From Epiperipatus broadwayi (Eukaryota > Onychophora > Udeonychophora > Euonychophora > Peripatidae): a stretch of 64,000 nt of DNA. The stretch covers positions 124,001-188,000 of the forward strand of contig JAQFVV010006509.1 of assembly GCA_028023455.1 (NCBI GenBank), read 5' to 3'. A program made the position numbers and the translations under genes. Shown here one piece after another: positions 36,532 through 50,232 of this stretch. Each line of letters opens with the position of its first letter. The stretch's first letter is position 1. The notes beneath the pieces are model-generated. The model searched no databases, was not told where the DNA came from, and saw only the letters and a program-made list of their open reading frames with translations.

Positions 36532-37915
36532 ATTGTAACATTTTTCATGTTTGGTTAGGCCTTCTATTACATGCTATAATACATGAGTTAATTAAGCTAT
36601 GAAAAAATATTTTTTTTTTCATATTTCTAAAAACATAGCTATATTTTCTGATTAACGTTACCTAATATTACTTAGTATTATGATTGGAATTGCTGATGAA
36701 ATTAGTTTTAATTTATAAAAGAGGGCATCTTAGTCCGTATCTCCTAACCTTCTTGTACCCCATAATTTCAAAGCAAATAACTAGAAAGATCAGGTTTGTG
36801 CCCATAACTTAATTAATTTTGAGAGAATATTTCTCCTGGAACTTAATTAATAATATTGGCTAAGGTAAATTATACATCTAAATTCTAATAAACTAACATT
36901 AATAACCTCTAATACTAAAAATTAAGAACATATAATGAAAAGTTGATATTAAAGACAAATATTTTATTATAATAAACTAAAATATTTAAAAGATAAATTA
37001 TTAAATAAAATTGGAAATAATACACACATGCTAATCCAGATAATATTAATCCAAATAATTAGACAGTTCACATTCTCATTTTTTTATTTAAATAAATGCA
37101 AGTTCTTTGAATAATAAAACAGTGAATGTCTATATCAGTATTTGAAGCTTCTCTTAGTTTTATAGTTAAATTTAGTTTGCAAATATTAAGTAGACACAAT
37201 CAGGGTATGAATAAGAATATCATAGCTTACCAGTAAGTTTTATAGTATATTTATTTTCTGGGTTATAAGGGCTTATGTCCTTTGGTTTTAAACTGTTCTT
37301 TGTCCATCCTAAGGCTAGTCATGGAAGCTTTTGGGGTTGACATCTTCATGATGAATGATGTTAGCAAACATTCTGGACCACTCCTGCATTATGAATAATT
37401 TCAGTATAGAGTGGTCCTGGATCCTGTGTAATCCAGGACCAGCCAAAAAAAAAAAAACAGACAAGATCCCAAATCAAAATTGTATTCTTTTTATACTCTT
37501 GACCCAGTTTTGAAATACAAGTTGATAAACTTGTACATTCTTTATTAAATTTTTTGTTACAAAGTCTCTTTTTTATATAAATTGTCTGACATCTTTAATT
37601 CAAGTTACAAAGGTTTTACTAGTTGTAATCTTTTACTCTTTTAGTTTGGAATTTCTTTTTTTTTGTCTAACTAGATTAATAATCTTAAAGTATTTTTATT
37701 CCCTCCAATTTTTACTTTTATTTTTAATTAAATTGTTAATTAAAAAACAAAAAATTAACTTTCATTGTATGTTTTGGAAAAATAAATTATACTAAATAAA
37801 AAAAAAAATTAAATTGTATATTTTAAAACATTTTTAAATTTTATTTTTTTTAGCTTTTAAATATCTTATAAAATGCCAATATATTTGAACCATGTATATG
37901 TAAAACAGTTTAGTA
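36532..37915. mobile_element. 1.4-kb non-autonomous element, copy B
   Basis: Homologous along its whole length to 24672-26069. It begins at TA-tract-TTGTAACA and ends at CAGTTTAGTATATATA. It keeps the two hairpins of copy A at 36585-36656 and 37412-37441, the second with a perfect 11-bp stem (TGGTCCTGGAT / ATCCAGGACCA). No coding capacity. Both flanks are TA tracts, so no target duplication can be defined here. Confidence 0.75.
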
Positions 37916-37928
37916 TATATATATATAT

Positions 37929-38093
37929 AGTTGTATTTTTATATTGGACTATTTCCATTATCTAATATGCATATTGAATATGCTATTACTAACAGTTGAA
38001 TGTATTTGGAATATTTAAATAAATTAAATTTTTTCTAAAGACATTCAATATGCATATTAGATGATAGAAATAGTCCAATATAAAAATATAACT
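37929..38093. mobile_element. 165-bp hairpin (MITE-like) with 51-bp arms
   Basis: The left arm 37929-37979 and right arm 38043-38093 are reverse complements with three mismatches in 51. They include TATTGGACTATTTC and AATATGCATATTGAAT. The loop is about 63 bp. TA tracts lie just outside. Confidence 0.85.
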
Positions 38094-38153
38094 AGAATAC
38101 CATCATCACAAACCTTCGGTTCAATATATATATATATCTGTCTGAGTTTATCC

Positions 38154-39295
38154 ATCATATAAAAGTTTGTGCATTGAGATAAAAGAGAATTTCATTTTAT
38201 TTCTATTTAAATACACACTAAAAACTGATATTAGTTAACAAACATATATTTTACCTTGAAGTTATCAATTTTAATTTAGTAATTATTTAACAATATCATT
38301 GATGACATATTTCTATAGTTAATACACAGAAATGCCTCACATATATATGTTTAAATCTTAATGAACTCATGATACTCATTCATGAAAATATTTAATTAAA
38401 ATATATATAATTGATGAAATGATGTAAAATTTCAGCAATTTCAAAAGAGATGCAATTCCTCAAAGTCCTTATACTTATATAAATATCTATATGAATTCAT
38501 ATCTCATATAAAATCTTGAGCATTTATATAAAAATAACTTTTATTTGGGTTTTAAATACACTCAGAAAAAAGGCTATTATTGGCTCTTACAGAAAATTGT
38601 TCAGTTTAGGGCAGACAATTTTTACTGGTAGTTAACTACTAACACATTTCTGGATATATTTCTCTATAATAAATTAAAGTATTTAATATATTATATATAA
38701 CTCTCAAAGAAAAATGATTTGTTATTCTCATGATATCAGAGAAAATGTTATTTTTGAAAGTTTTCAGACTTATAAAATACCTTACTTCATGTTTAATGTA
38801 AGGACATGAGTAGTGAGAAAAAAAGAGGGCTTCATTTTTTTTAGAAAACATAAAACAAAAATCTATTTTTTGTTATTAAAGCAATAAGTTTTGCTTGAAG
38901 CTGTCAATTTTAGTTAATGATTATATAAGCAACATTATTGCTAGACATATTTTGCCAGCTATTATATAAAAAGTTAGCACTTACTCATTTGTTTACATCT
39001 TAATTAATCCATGAATATTTTAAATTAAACATATATATAGCTTTCATAAAGAGATGGTTTGTCATTTTCATTATTTAAGGAAATATATTTTTCAAAGATG
39101 TCATATTTATAAAAAAAATACCTTACTGAGTTCCTGTCCCATACAAGATCTTGAGCATTGAGAATAAAGCGGATCTTCTTTTGTCTCTAAGCAAACTCTC
39201 ACAAAAAGTTATTGTTTCTTACTAGAGCAATAAGTTCAACAGGAGTTATCAATTTTAATTTCTAATTGCATAGCAACATCATACATGTGTATGTA
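38154..39295 (+). repeat. Diverged tandem repeat, about 280-350-bp units, 3.3 copies
   Basis: Recurring landmarks at about 38154, 38505, 38787 and 39138: a CATAYAARATYTTGAGCATT-type block, then AAATAC.CTC, and GTTATCAATTTTAATTT further in. Copies are heavily diverged, so this is an old satellite-like array. Confidence 0.6.
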
Positions 39296-39299
39296 TATT

Positions 39300-41250
39300 G
39301 TAATCTTAGTTGTTAGTCCCAATGCTTGTCAAGCCCTATTTAAATGGTCAATTATATTAAATTTTAAATTGTAATTGATAATAATTAAATAATAACTATT
39401 CAATATTAAATAGGTATATTATATTAGTGGTGTGTTATCATAATTGCTAAATTATATTATACAAATAAGTAAATTTATTCTATAAATCTCCTGAGAGTGA
39501 TAAAGAATTGAACTGCTCAAAAGATGTTCTAAGCCCTCTGACAGAATGTGTATGAGACTTTATATGCAGTTTGTAAGTTTGATACATTTTCAATAATATC
39601 AGAATAATAATTTATTAATGTTAGAATTCAATTAAAATTATAGAAATATTTGGTATTTTATTATTATTAAATAATAGTCAAAAGGATTTAAAATTATAAC
39701 TATTCTAAATTAGTCTTTATAATTAATTCTAAAGCGTAATTTATTGCAATTTAAAATAATTTTGAACTGCTTTACTAGTTGTCACTTATGCTTATAGATG
39801 GAGAATTATTAATTGTATGTTAATGTATGCACATACAATGATTCAATTGGATTATTAATTTGTATAATAATTTTTTAATGAGTGTTTATAAATAGGCTAA
39901 CATAGATCTTCATAGGGAGAACAACAAAAGAGACTGAGAATCAAAGAGAGTTAAGTGGAAAAACAATACCAACATCTGAAAATAGCATAATTGAAAATTA
40001 TTAAAAAGTAAAATTAAATTTGAATTGAGTTAAAAATAGAATTGGATTGTATTTTAGCTCACAACTAATGGAGTAGAAACTTTATTTGGCCTTCATACAT
40101 GAAACATACCACTGCTGTTAATTGACAATTATAAAGAGTTCATATTTAAAACTGGTAGACATATTGGAAGAAAAAGTGCCAAAATGGTGGAAATTCATAA
40201 GCTTGAAATTTTATTTTTATTTTATAATATTCACTGAGTGCATTATAAGAATAATTATGACTTATTCAGAATAGAAAAAAGAAAGAAAAGAAAATTGTTT
40301 TGTCCTTTCCTTCAAAATAAATTTAAAAATAAGTATAACTATAATGGAGACATTTAACATCTTAAATTTCTGTTTTTGAATTTATAAGGCACTTGTGATA
40401 TGTTTAAACTAATATGAAATATTATACTAAAGCTATCTTCAATTGTCACAATTCTATTATGCTATATTAATTTCACTACTTGGAGAAAATAAATTAAGAA
40501 AATTGTTACATTGCTATTAAATAAAGTAATAATAAATTATACCTACCTAATAAATAATATTAATAAAGATATTATAAAGTTATTATAAATAAAGATACTA
40601 ATTTATAAAAGCTTACAAAATACTTATTGAGACTTTTAGTATGAGGTATTCCCAGCAATGCTTTTGTGCCATCGTGCAACTTAACAAGTGGAATTGATAT
40701 GTTTATTAAAGTAAGTTGTAGAATCTCATTAAAAGTGAATCAAATGTCAACTTAAATTTTGATATATTAATTATTGTGTTAATCCTATTGTGGATGAGAT
40801 TTTTGATGTGTTAATTATTAAATATTGTCATTAGTCAATAAAATATATGAAAAACATATGTGTAATGGAAGTAAGAATCAATGTTTATCTTTAACTTTTT
40901 CCTTAATTTCCAGAATAACAAAGTGCTGAAGTTAACAGATGAAACTACAATTGTTTATAGGTTCGGCAACATATTAGAATTACAGTTTAAATTGATAAAA
41001 ATATATATATATACTCTGTGGAAAAGAATATTTATCAGTCATATCATGCTGCAGATTTTAAATGTTGCAACCACAATTTTATTTTCTTAGTTTCACAAGA
41101 AGTAATGTGAAACAAGAAGTTTATATAGTGATTTTTATTATCATTAGTGTTCTATGTTTTTTTGCCTTGCGGTAGTATATGTATTGTTATAGCAGGTATA
41201 AACACCGGTTTGCACAAAAAAATAAAATGTGTGACAAATGTAAATTTGAT

Positions 41251-41253
<3 letters not shown>
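39300..41253. other. AT-rich stretch with no recognisable gene
   Basis: Nothing identified. Confidence 0.55.

Positions 41254-41323
<70 letters not shown>
41254..41323. repeat. (TA)n microsatellite
   Basis: About 70 bp of TA with one phase change in the middle. Confidence 0.95.
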
Positions 41324-41328
<5 letters not shown>

Positions 41329-41833
41329 ATCTTATTTGTTGTAAATTTCTTTCATATTTAAAAATGTGAACAAGGTAAGAAACTATTATAGTTTATTTTT
41401 AGTATTTTTCTTTCTAGGATAAAAGCTACAATTATTGAATAATAATGATAAATGGATAGTATATAACTTTGGTTAATTTAGATGCATTAAATATGATATT
41501 TTTATACATACTACTTAACTAATTAATAGTAAATGACAGCTATAGTTATGGGTCATTCTTGAATTAATAAGGATAGTTATAAATTTTATGTGTCAAATAG
41601 TAATATATTTCATTTTGTTAGTGACTTTATATATTTGTGGTAAGTAATATTAGTATTAGATTTGTTATCATGTTGAATTGTGAAAGGTCCATTTTGCATC
41701 ACATCAGGTGAACTTATTCTCTTTCCCTGAATGATGATATAAATGACCATCATAGGTGAATCATGAATGATGTCTGTCAAACATTGAGCAGATTAAAGCC
41801 ATACTTATATAGTATAATTATCTAATTATTAAA

Positions 41834-42000
41834 TAAGAGACTAATCACCCCTTCCTTTTTTTCATATCCCTAAAGGTGATCCAGAAGTGACACCAGATTT
41901 CAAAACATGTATTGGTATAGTTGTTAAACAAGGGATTGATCACACCCTTCTTTTATCTCCAAAGGTGTTCCAAAAGTGATGCCAGGATTACAGACCATAT
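41834..42000 (+). repeat. Diverged tandem duplication, about 95-bp period
   Basis: AAGRGAYTRATCACMCC..., TCC(A)AAAGGTG, CCARAAGTGAYRCCAG and CA..CATATG occur twice in the same order. Part of a larger unassigned, less AT-rich patch (41690-42060). Confidence 0.6.
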
Positions 42001-44316
42001 GCAGTCAGTAGATGACCATGATATAGTTTGTTAGTTTGTTCTCTTTGCCTTATCTCAACCCCACTCTATCTTTGGATATATATATGTTTTATTATGTTTT
42101 ATATTCCTAAGATCTAATGGTTTGGTATCGATAAGAGCAGAATCATTTCTGAAATATAGTATTTGAGAATGTAGATTGTACTTAGCACTGGGCAAAATGA
42201 TGATAAAAGATAATATTAGTTAAAAATTATTTTACAGTAGATTGTTATTTAATACCTATCCATTTTTGATGATCCCATGTATATCATTAAGCTATGTTAT
42301 TTATCATTTAAACCCAATTAGTTTTAAAATGCTGATGTTTTTTCTTAATGTTCAAAGTTTATGTATTTTTTTTTAATCTTAAAAGAATCCTACAAGATAA
42401 AAATAATAATTAAAGGGTAGAAAAATGATAATCTTGACTCTTTAAGCAGTGTTGGCTGTTTAATAGCCTAAATAAATGGATTAAAACAAGAACTCAATAG
42501 TTTCTAGTATTATATTCTAAATATATTTATTGGGTTATTCTGGGTGATAATATTGATAGTTTATTAATTATTGAATAGAGATTTTGAAATATATTGCCTG
42601 TGTTTATTTAAAGTGTATAATTTCTTAATAGATAGGTAAAATATGAAATATATAGTAAGCTAAATAAATTCAATGTATATAATAAATTTAAGTAAGAATA
42701 AGTTAAAAGGTAATAACTTGAATTATAAAATGTACAGTAAATCAAAAAACTCAATGTGAGTAGTAGATTTGAATAATAATAAACAAAAAGGTAATAATTT
42801 ATTAAAGTATTAAATAGATCCTAAGATATCTTCCCTTAATCATAAAATGTTGTAATTAAATCTTGTTATATATAAATTTCTGTCACAATTGTCTGAGATT
42901 ATGTATGCTTTCTTTATTGTTATTACTATATTCACAAAACTTGTAAATAATGTAAATAAATTTTGTTTGAAAATATGTTTAGTTGTCTGTGGTTGCTAAT
43001 CACTATCCATATTGTTATTGCTATTGTTATCAACATATTATTTTTATTGTTGTCATGAAAATCATCATCAATCAATATAGTAGATTGATAATGCATTGGC
43101 ATATCACGATAAGTTTAAGTTTTACATTTAAAGTACAATAAAGTTGTATGGCTTATTGATCAAAAACACTGTTGATCTTAAGCACATGTATGATTTTAAA
43201 TAGTGCTTTAAACATTAAATATTTAGTTTTGGAATAGCTTGGTTATCTAAATCATCAGATACATCATTCACTGATCTTGATTATATTGGCCATAGTCATT
43301 AAATAAAAGATATTTTATAAATTATTATATTTATGTTATTAAGAAGTTATTAATGCTTCATAAAATTAAAAATTCATATTATTGTTAGTATTGACATTGT
43401 CAAATGTTCCTTACTAATTCCATTTTGTTTTATGAGCTATCTTTGCTTGTTATATTTGGGTATGTTATATTTGGGTCATGGCAAAATCCCTTTTACTGAC
43501 ACAAATATATATTTTAAAATAGTATCATTTATGTTATTTGAACCCTGAGGAAAATAATTATTAATTAATAGTATCAATTTTGAATCTGCTGTAATTTTTC
43601 ATTTCTGTAGTTATTTATTATGCTTTGCCTTGGTCTCTTATGTTTATTTTATTGTTTAATTGATTTAGTAGAAATTTTAAGATATAAGTTTTTTTTTATA
43701 ATTTGAAATTTATAACCTATTTCAATGTAGTAATTAAATATTTTGTTTCCATCAAACTTAGAGCCTTTTGCTTTATTTCATTATTGTCTTTATATTGTTT
43801 GACGCAATATTAGATTTATAGTTCAGAAGCTCATTCTTCATCATTAACATTGTTATCATATCTCATCCATATTTTTCTTTCTTTTATTTTTCATCCTTAT
43901 TTCACCTTAACTCGTTATTATGGCTTATTCATGCTTTATTGATCCCTATTCTATCACTATCTTAATTATTTGTCACTCTAACACATGTCCTTTTTCTTTT
44001 CCTCACTCTTAAATGTATTCATTTTTTATTAATTAATCACTATTTGTCTTTCATCATCCATTTAATCGTTTACATCTTAATTCATTTATCATCCAACTCA
44101 TAATTCGAAGTCCATGCCCATTTCATTGACCTGATCTTTAACTGTTTATTGGTATTGTAAACTAAATTTATCTTGTAATAATTTTTCTTAGGTCTTGAAG
44201 TTTATTTAATTGATGTTTAATATTGGAGATTATTATCTTCATGTAAACTTTGTGACTTCTATTTAAATTTACTCATGCTTATGCTAGACAAATAATATAT
44301 TTATTGCTATTATTTG
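42001..44316. other. AT-rich stretch with no recognisable gene
   Basis: A weak about 80-bp duplication may lie at 42632-42800; otherwise nothing identified. Confidence 0.5.
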
Positions 44317-44329
44317 TTGATGGCTACAA

Positions 44330-44767
44330 ACAAAGCAAAACTCTCCATACAGTAGTGCCACCCTGTGCCAACCAGAGTAATCAATGAATCCAGAAGGCTT
44401 GTGCATAAAATACCTATCTAATGCCTACTCATCCAATATACCAGACTAGTTTCTGGCTTTTGCCATCATCAGTGAGAAGCTTTGGATCTGAGAGCACTGC
44501 ACTTAGATCTTAGGATCTAATGCAACCCTCCAGCACTATCTTTTATCTCTACTTAACTATAAAACTATGAGAATGAATTTGAAAACACAAAAATATTTTC
44601 AATCTAAGCTTAATAGCTTATATAGTCATATGGGTCTGAACTCAGTTCAGCACCCATACATTTTGGTGTCTCTGGTTCTTTAGCAACCATAGCCACCACT
44701 ATCCTATTAGGCAGGATTGGTGTTAAACCATTAAGCATCACTATAAGAGATAGTGATCATGTGATGC
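44330..44767 (+). mobile_element. 438-bp interspersed repeat flanked by a 13-bp direct repeat
   Basis: TTGATGGCTACAA occurs exactly at 44317-44329 and 44768-44780 and looks like a target-site duplication. The first 57-59 bp equal the mobile 57-bp module at 23520. The central part (about 44460-44650, including GGTCTGAACTCAGTTCAG) recurs on the minus strand at 49073-49410 and on the plus strand at 58430-58625. No ORF and no poly(A). It could be a SINE-like retroposon. Confidence 0.65.
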
Positions 44768-44780
44768 TTGATGGCTACAA

Positions 44781-46859
44781 TATATATATAATAAATGTAT
44801 GTATATATGAATTTATATATTTTCTTCGTAATTTGTGTGCTTGTAACCTTGATATAATTTTGTACATATTCATATATGTATGTATATACATAAATTACTA
44901 TGTAGGAATAGGAAAGTTGAGAAAGATAGTGTGTGTGAAGAAACATTTGTGTGTAATTAAACTTTATAAATTCAATATTTCATATAAAATCTTAAATAAT
45001 GAACCAGGATTATAACAGACATGCATATATTAATTTAATAATATGATATACAGAATATGGTAAATGTATTAATATTTTAAGTCATTAAAATAAAATATGA
45101 CCCACACATCTACGCATATATATACAATATGTCATTCTTTTTTTTTTAATTTATATATAAGTACTCATAACTACACCTATATTTGCATTTAATATATGAA
45201 AATACCTGTAGATATCTCTATATGTCATCCCAAAATTTAAAACATTTTATTGCTTAAGGCAGTTGAAATTTAAACTTCAGCAGCCAAGCATATTTCCTAT
45301 GTGGTCAATAATTAGGATTAGGCATAAATTATTTTTATATATTAATAATTTTTGATGCATATATATAAATTTACGCAACAGAAAGCAATAGACAAAGTAT
45401 AATTATGTCTATAAAAGTAAATGATTATTCTTATACTTTTATAAGGGTAACATATGTATTTATATCAATAAATAGTAATAATATGAATAATTACAATCTA
45501 CATCTTTTTTTTTTTGGCTTGTATTTACCTATATAAAGAAGTTAATACTTTCTTGGTTTTTAAAATAAAGAAATGTATGTGTGCGTGCTTGTATGTATTT
45601 ACTGATTGAACTTTTATGATTCACCACACTGTTTGATTATTGAACGCGTTTTAATGTTTTTTTGCAAAATAATTAATCTTAATTATTAAAGACAATACTA
45701 GAAATTAAAATTAACATCATACTGCAGGTTTCCCTGTAGTTAAACAGGTTTTCCTGTAGATGGAAGATGTAATTCTTACTTTGTTTTCATCGAGCCATGA
45801 TTATTTAAAATTTCATATTATCATGCCTTGTTTTGATAAAATACTATTGATAATTTGAATTATTATAGTAATGTATTGTAAAGAATATATAAATGTATAT
45901 AGATAGCCCTTATGGTGCAGAATGTAGGATATCCTTGTTGGCCAATCTAATCTCAGCCTCATAAAATTTAGAAAATATAATACGTTATAATAAATTTAGT
46001 ATTTTTTCCCATATAGCTGGACATTTATCAATAAGTGATTATTTACACATTTTTATCCAGCGGTTAAAACAAAAATAAAAAAGAGATCAACTCCTCACCA
46101 TCAGCATTTGGAAGACCTAGTGTTAGTATCTTCTCTTTTACCATTATTAAAGTAAGGACATTTATAAATATATTTATTATTACAATTCAAACAGACAGAT
46201 TTAACAAATATTAATGACTAAAAATGCCCAATCTTTTCTCTTTCAGTTATATGAAATACTAGTTCATTTTTTTGAGAATATTTAGAGATTGAGCCCACCG
46301 TGAAGCTAATGTTTAGTTTACTATTTTTTGTGTTTTGCTTATATATAGTCTTTGTAAGTCATTTGTTTTTATCCATGCTTCTGGACTTTCACTACACCAC
46401 TCTCTAGCAATTTTCTATCCACTTTTAATTCTTTGTAAAGAGAAAAGTACACTGTATTGTAAAATAATATAATTATATATTTTTAATGTTATCAGTGCAT
46501 CATTCACTCTAGACTCAATCCTATTACAATCATCTATCAATGCACAAGTTAGGCCAACCTCCCACACTACTCATTCATTAGGAACATACACCTTTTCAAT
46601 CACTTAAACTTAAATTCATATATTTAAAATAATATAACAGTGAAAACATTAATTATAATATTATTAATCTTTATGAGGAGAAAATGTTTTATCTTTTATT
46701 GCTTTCAAAAGTTAACCTTGATAATGATGGTTACTAGTCTGTCGAAATATCCGATTGTAATGCAAAATGATACATGGTTCATACCCAAAAATATTATTTT
46801 ATCTACATCATAGAACCATGAAAACATTAAATATAATATATATAGATTTTAAAATTTTT
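44781..46859. other. AT-rich stretch with no recognisable gene
   Basis: Nothing identified. Confidence 0.5.
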
Positions 46860-47002
46860 ATTTCAGCACACATTACTGGAACATTATCCAAGTCATGTAA
46901 AAAAAGATAAATGATTCCCAAAGTGTGTTTTTCATGCTGAACTAGCACTCGTCAGTTAATCTGAATCACAACCTCTTACACATATCTTCATCATTTGTTC
47001 AG
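46860..47002 (+). mobile_element. Partial copy of the 475-bp repeat, ending in the GATA array
   Basis: It contains AAAGATAAATGATTCCCAA, CATGCTGAACTAGCA, GTCAGTTAATCTGAATC and CTCTTACACATAT, which match the units at 18992 and 56572. Similarity ends at the point where other copies carry a short ACACATATA microsatellite, and here the GATA array begins. Confidence 0.65.
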
Positions 47003-47651
<649 letters not shown>

Positions 47652-48417
47652 ACAAATCACTATAGTTGCTAGGTTTCAAATTTATTGCACTCACAACTTA
47701 GATGCACACTACATAATGGAAACATTTTAATAAATTATGTAAATTTATATTAACATTATGTGGTTTATATCTAAGTTTAATATATATTGTAACCTTCCAC
47801 AATGGCAATCAGTGGTTGGTTAGTTAAAAGGTTCAACATGATCAAAAGGATAAATTCTCTAATCATTCTATAGCTGCAAAAATTTACTTTGAATTCGATC
47901 TAATACTAAATCTGAATGTGACCATCGCATTATCTTGCAATTAATAAAGTAATTATTTATATCTCACGTTTGAATCATACTATCATTATAACACATATAT
48001 AATAAAATATTATTTATACGACTAAATTATTATAACAAGAACCATAATTATGTAGATCCAGTTATAATTAAATAGTAATAAGATTCTTTATTTAAACGAC
48101 TTTTATCCAACAACATATGGCAACACTATTGATGCTATGAATAAGAAATGTTCATATCCAGAGATCACACAAACCTTCTTTTAATTAAAGTAAAATAATT
48201 AATTCAAAATAATGGTAACCATTGAAGTAATTTTAATACTACACAATATGAACTTTAATGAAGTAACTTGTAAATACTATGTACTCTTATTATTCAAATA
48301 TTATAATAGTTATGTCATTTAGATTTTCTAATTATGCAGATGATGATATCAAGACAAAGTCAAAAAATTAAGAAAAAAACAAAGTTTTATTAATTTTATA
48401 AAATATAATAAGTAATA
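47652..48417. other. AT-rich stretch with no recognisable gene
   Basis: It contains a TA tract ending in TATATTGTAACC near 47780. Otherwise nothing identified. Confidence 0.5.
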
Positions 48418-48660
48418 TAAGGGAATCAAACTCAGACTTTCACACAACCTTCAACTCTATGCCCTCTCATATTGCTGACCCACCTGATCATTCACATGTC
48501 AAAAAGATAAATAATCACCAATATACATATTTCATGCTAAACCAGCAATCATTAGTTGGTCCAGATTACTATCCTCACCCATATATACAATCAGTGCTCA
48601 GCTTTATATTAAGATAGCCAATATTCATACTTTAATGGACAGGCTTCAAACTACTCCACC
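48418..48660 (+). mobile_element. Truncated copy of the 360/475-bp repeat
   Basis: It follows 18992-19240 closely (AAGGGAATCAAACTCAGAC, CATATTGCTGACCCACCTG, CATGCTAAACCAGCAATCAT, GGCTTCAAACTACTCCA) and stops abruptly at 48660. Closer to the 18.99-kb copy than to the 56.6-kb array. Confidence 0.8.
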
Positions 48661-48839
48661 TTATTTAATTTTAAAAAAAAGATGCCCAATCAAAACTATT
48701 TTGTAGATCAAATTACACTAGTGTATATATATAAATTATTAATCAATGTCTGTATTCCAATTATAATAAAATATATATAATTATTCAAAACAATATAATA
48801 ATTAATACAGTAAAAAATATTTTAAAAACAAATATATAT

Positions 48840-49067
48840 TATAATTTAATAAAAGTACTTTCAGCTATCTAAGTAGTCATTATCAACTAGATTCAAATTG
48901 TATTACAAAAAACCATTACAAATGTATACAAAAAGAATTATGTCATACATCAATTTTATTAATTTTTATATTAGCAGCCTGTCTATTTATCAAATGTTGC
49001 TTTCCATTTATTATTAACATAGCTTCTTTAATTTTACCTTTATTATTATTTCTTTCAATACATATAT
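48840..49067 (-). mobile_element. Penelope-like element 3' fragment, minus strand
   Basis: On the minus strand it encodes IERNNNKGKIKEAM followed by HLINRQAANIKIN, the conserved C-terminus seen in the other copies. It then runs into a diverged 3' UTR (ACTTTCAGCTATCTAAGTA on plus matches ACTTTCAATTATCCCAGTA of the 49.5-kb copy). 5' truncated. Confidence 0.75.
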
Positions 49068-49072
49068 AGACC

Positions 49073-49406
49073 TATTGGTAAGCCCACTCGAGTGAACATT
49101 TTAATACAAGCTTAAAAGCAAGTAACACAATTTGTGTCTTGTTTTATTGGTTATTATAAATGTACCCTTAAAGGCATTTGTGATGTTATATTTCTGAGGC
49201 TATTAATATATGGCAAAACTGAACTGAGTTCAAACCCATGTAGCTATTTTGTTTGTAAGACTGGATTTGAAGACATTTATGTGTTAGAAAAATTCAGTTT
49301 TTCATATTGATAGTAATGTATTAGATAAGTGCTGACTTTTGAGTTGGTATTTTAGATCTAGTGTCTGGAGTCCTAGCTATTGGAACTATTGATAAGCTCC
49401 CTCTAG

Positions 49407-49410
<4 letters not shown>
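49073..49410 (-). repeat. Second member of the 44.3-kb repeat family, minus strand
   Basis: ACTGAACTGAGTTCAAACCC (49211-49230) is the reverse complement of the GGTCTGAACTCAGTTCAG block. CTATTGRTAAGCYCMCTCKA occurs at both ends (about 49075 and 49386), suggesting a 313-bp period or terminal direct repeats. It resembles 58430-58625 over AAGTGCTGA..TGAGTTGG. Confidence 0.55.
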
Positions 49411-49411
<1 letters not shown>

Positions 49412-49446
<35 letters not shown>

Positions 49447-49475
49447 CACCTATATATATATATATATATATATAA
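49412..49475. repeat. Two (TA)n blocks around TATCACC
   Basis: The second block is enclosed by TCACCT and AGGTGA, forming an inverted repeat that abuts the left arm of the Penelope palindrome. Confidence 0.9.
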
Positions 49476-49698
49476 GGTGAATATTTGTAAATACAGTAAC
49501 TAAATAACTAAAAAAAATTATCCACTTAGGAACACTTTCAATTATCCCAGTAATCTGTGTCAACTAAAGCTTTGAAATGCTAACTTTCCCACAATTCTAT
49601 GATCTTAATGTTTGCTACTTGCCTGTTAATTAAGTCATGTTTATATTTGTATATTAGCATAGCTTCCTTTATTTTTCTTTTATTGTTATTTTTTCAAT

Positions 49699-50193
49699 TT
49701 ACAATATTTTTACACTGTTAAAATTGAAGTCAAAACCATAAATACATGATTTATTATGGTCGTAAAAAACAGATGCTGAAATATTATTATCTACTATGCA
49801 ATTTTGTTTCAATTTCTGAACACGTTTTAATAATAGCACGTGTTCTTTAGTTCTTTTTTCCAACATACATCTAGATTCACTTATATATACAATGCCACAC
49901 CTACATATCCATTTATAAATGACACAATTTTTATTTATAAATGAGATTTTATTTTTGGAGTTATTTATTAATTTGTTTAATGTAGGAGGTGTATAAAATG
50001 CAACATCACATATATCTTTATAAATTTTCCATATAAACTTTACTTGATAATTTGAAACATATGGGATCGATATCCATATTTTTTTATTAGCAGAAGAATC
50101 AATATTATTATTAAAATTTTTATTTTTATATTTTGTATTAAAATCTCTAATAACATTATATATGTGATTATAACTGTAGCCAACATTTAACAA
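49699..50193 (-). pseudogene. Penelope-like GIY-YIG endonuclease, left palindrome arm
   Basis: The longest intact piece of Penelope endonuclease in the window, 164 codons from the first Met; the frame is open back to the palindrome centre (SDKGKNIDIYSNEL). Landmarks: WISIPYVSNYQVKFIWKIYK (40-59), CVIYKW (90-95), CRCGIVYISES (97-107) with the Cys pair and the GIY-YIG second half (the usual YIGE is YISE here), and a KEH (116-118) matching the conserved helix. The C-terminal part is Asn/Lys rich. The domain would nick DNA for target-primed reverse transcription; without the polymerase it is a remnant. Confidence 0.8.
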
Positions 50194-50232
50194 TTCATTC
50201 GAATATATATCAATATTTTTGCCTTTATCTGA

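Noticed and set aside
41147-41361. Two Tyr-Ile repeat ORFs
   Set aside because: Translation of the (TA)n tract.
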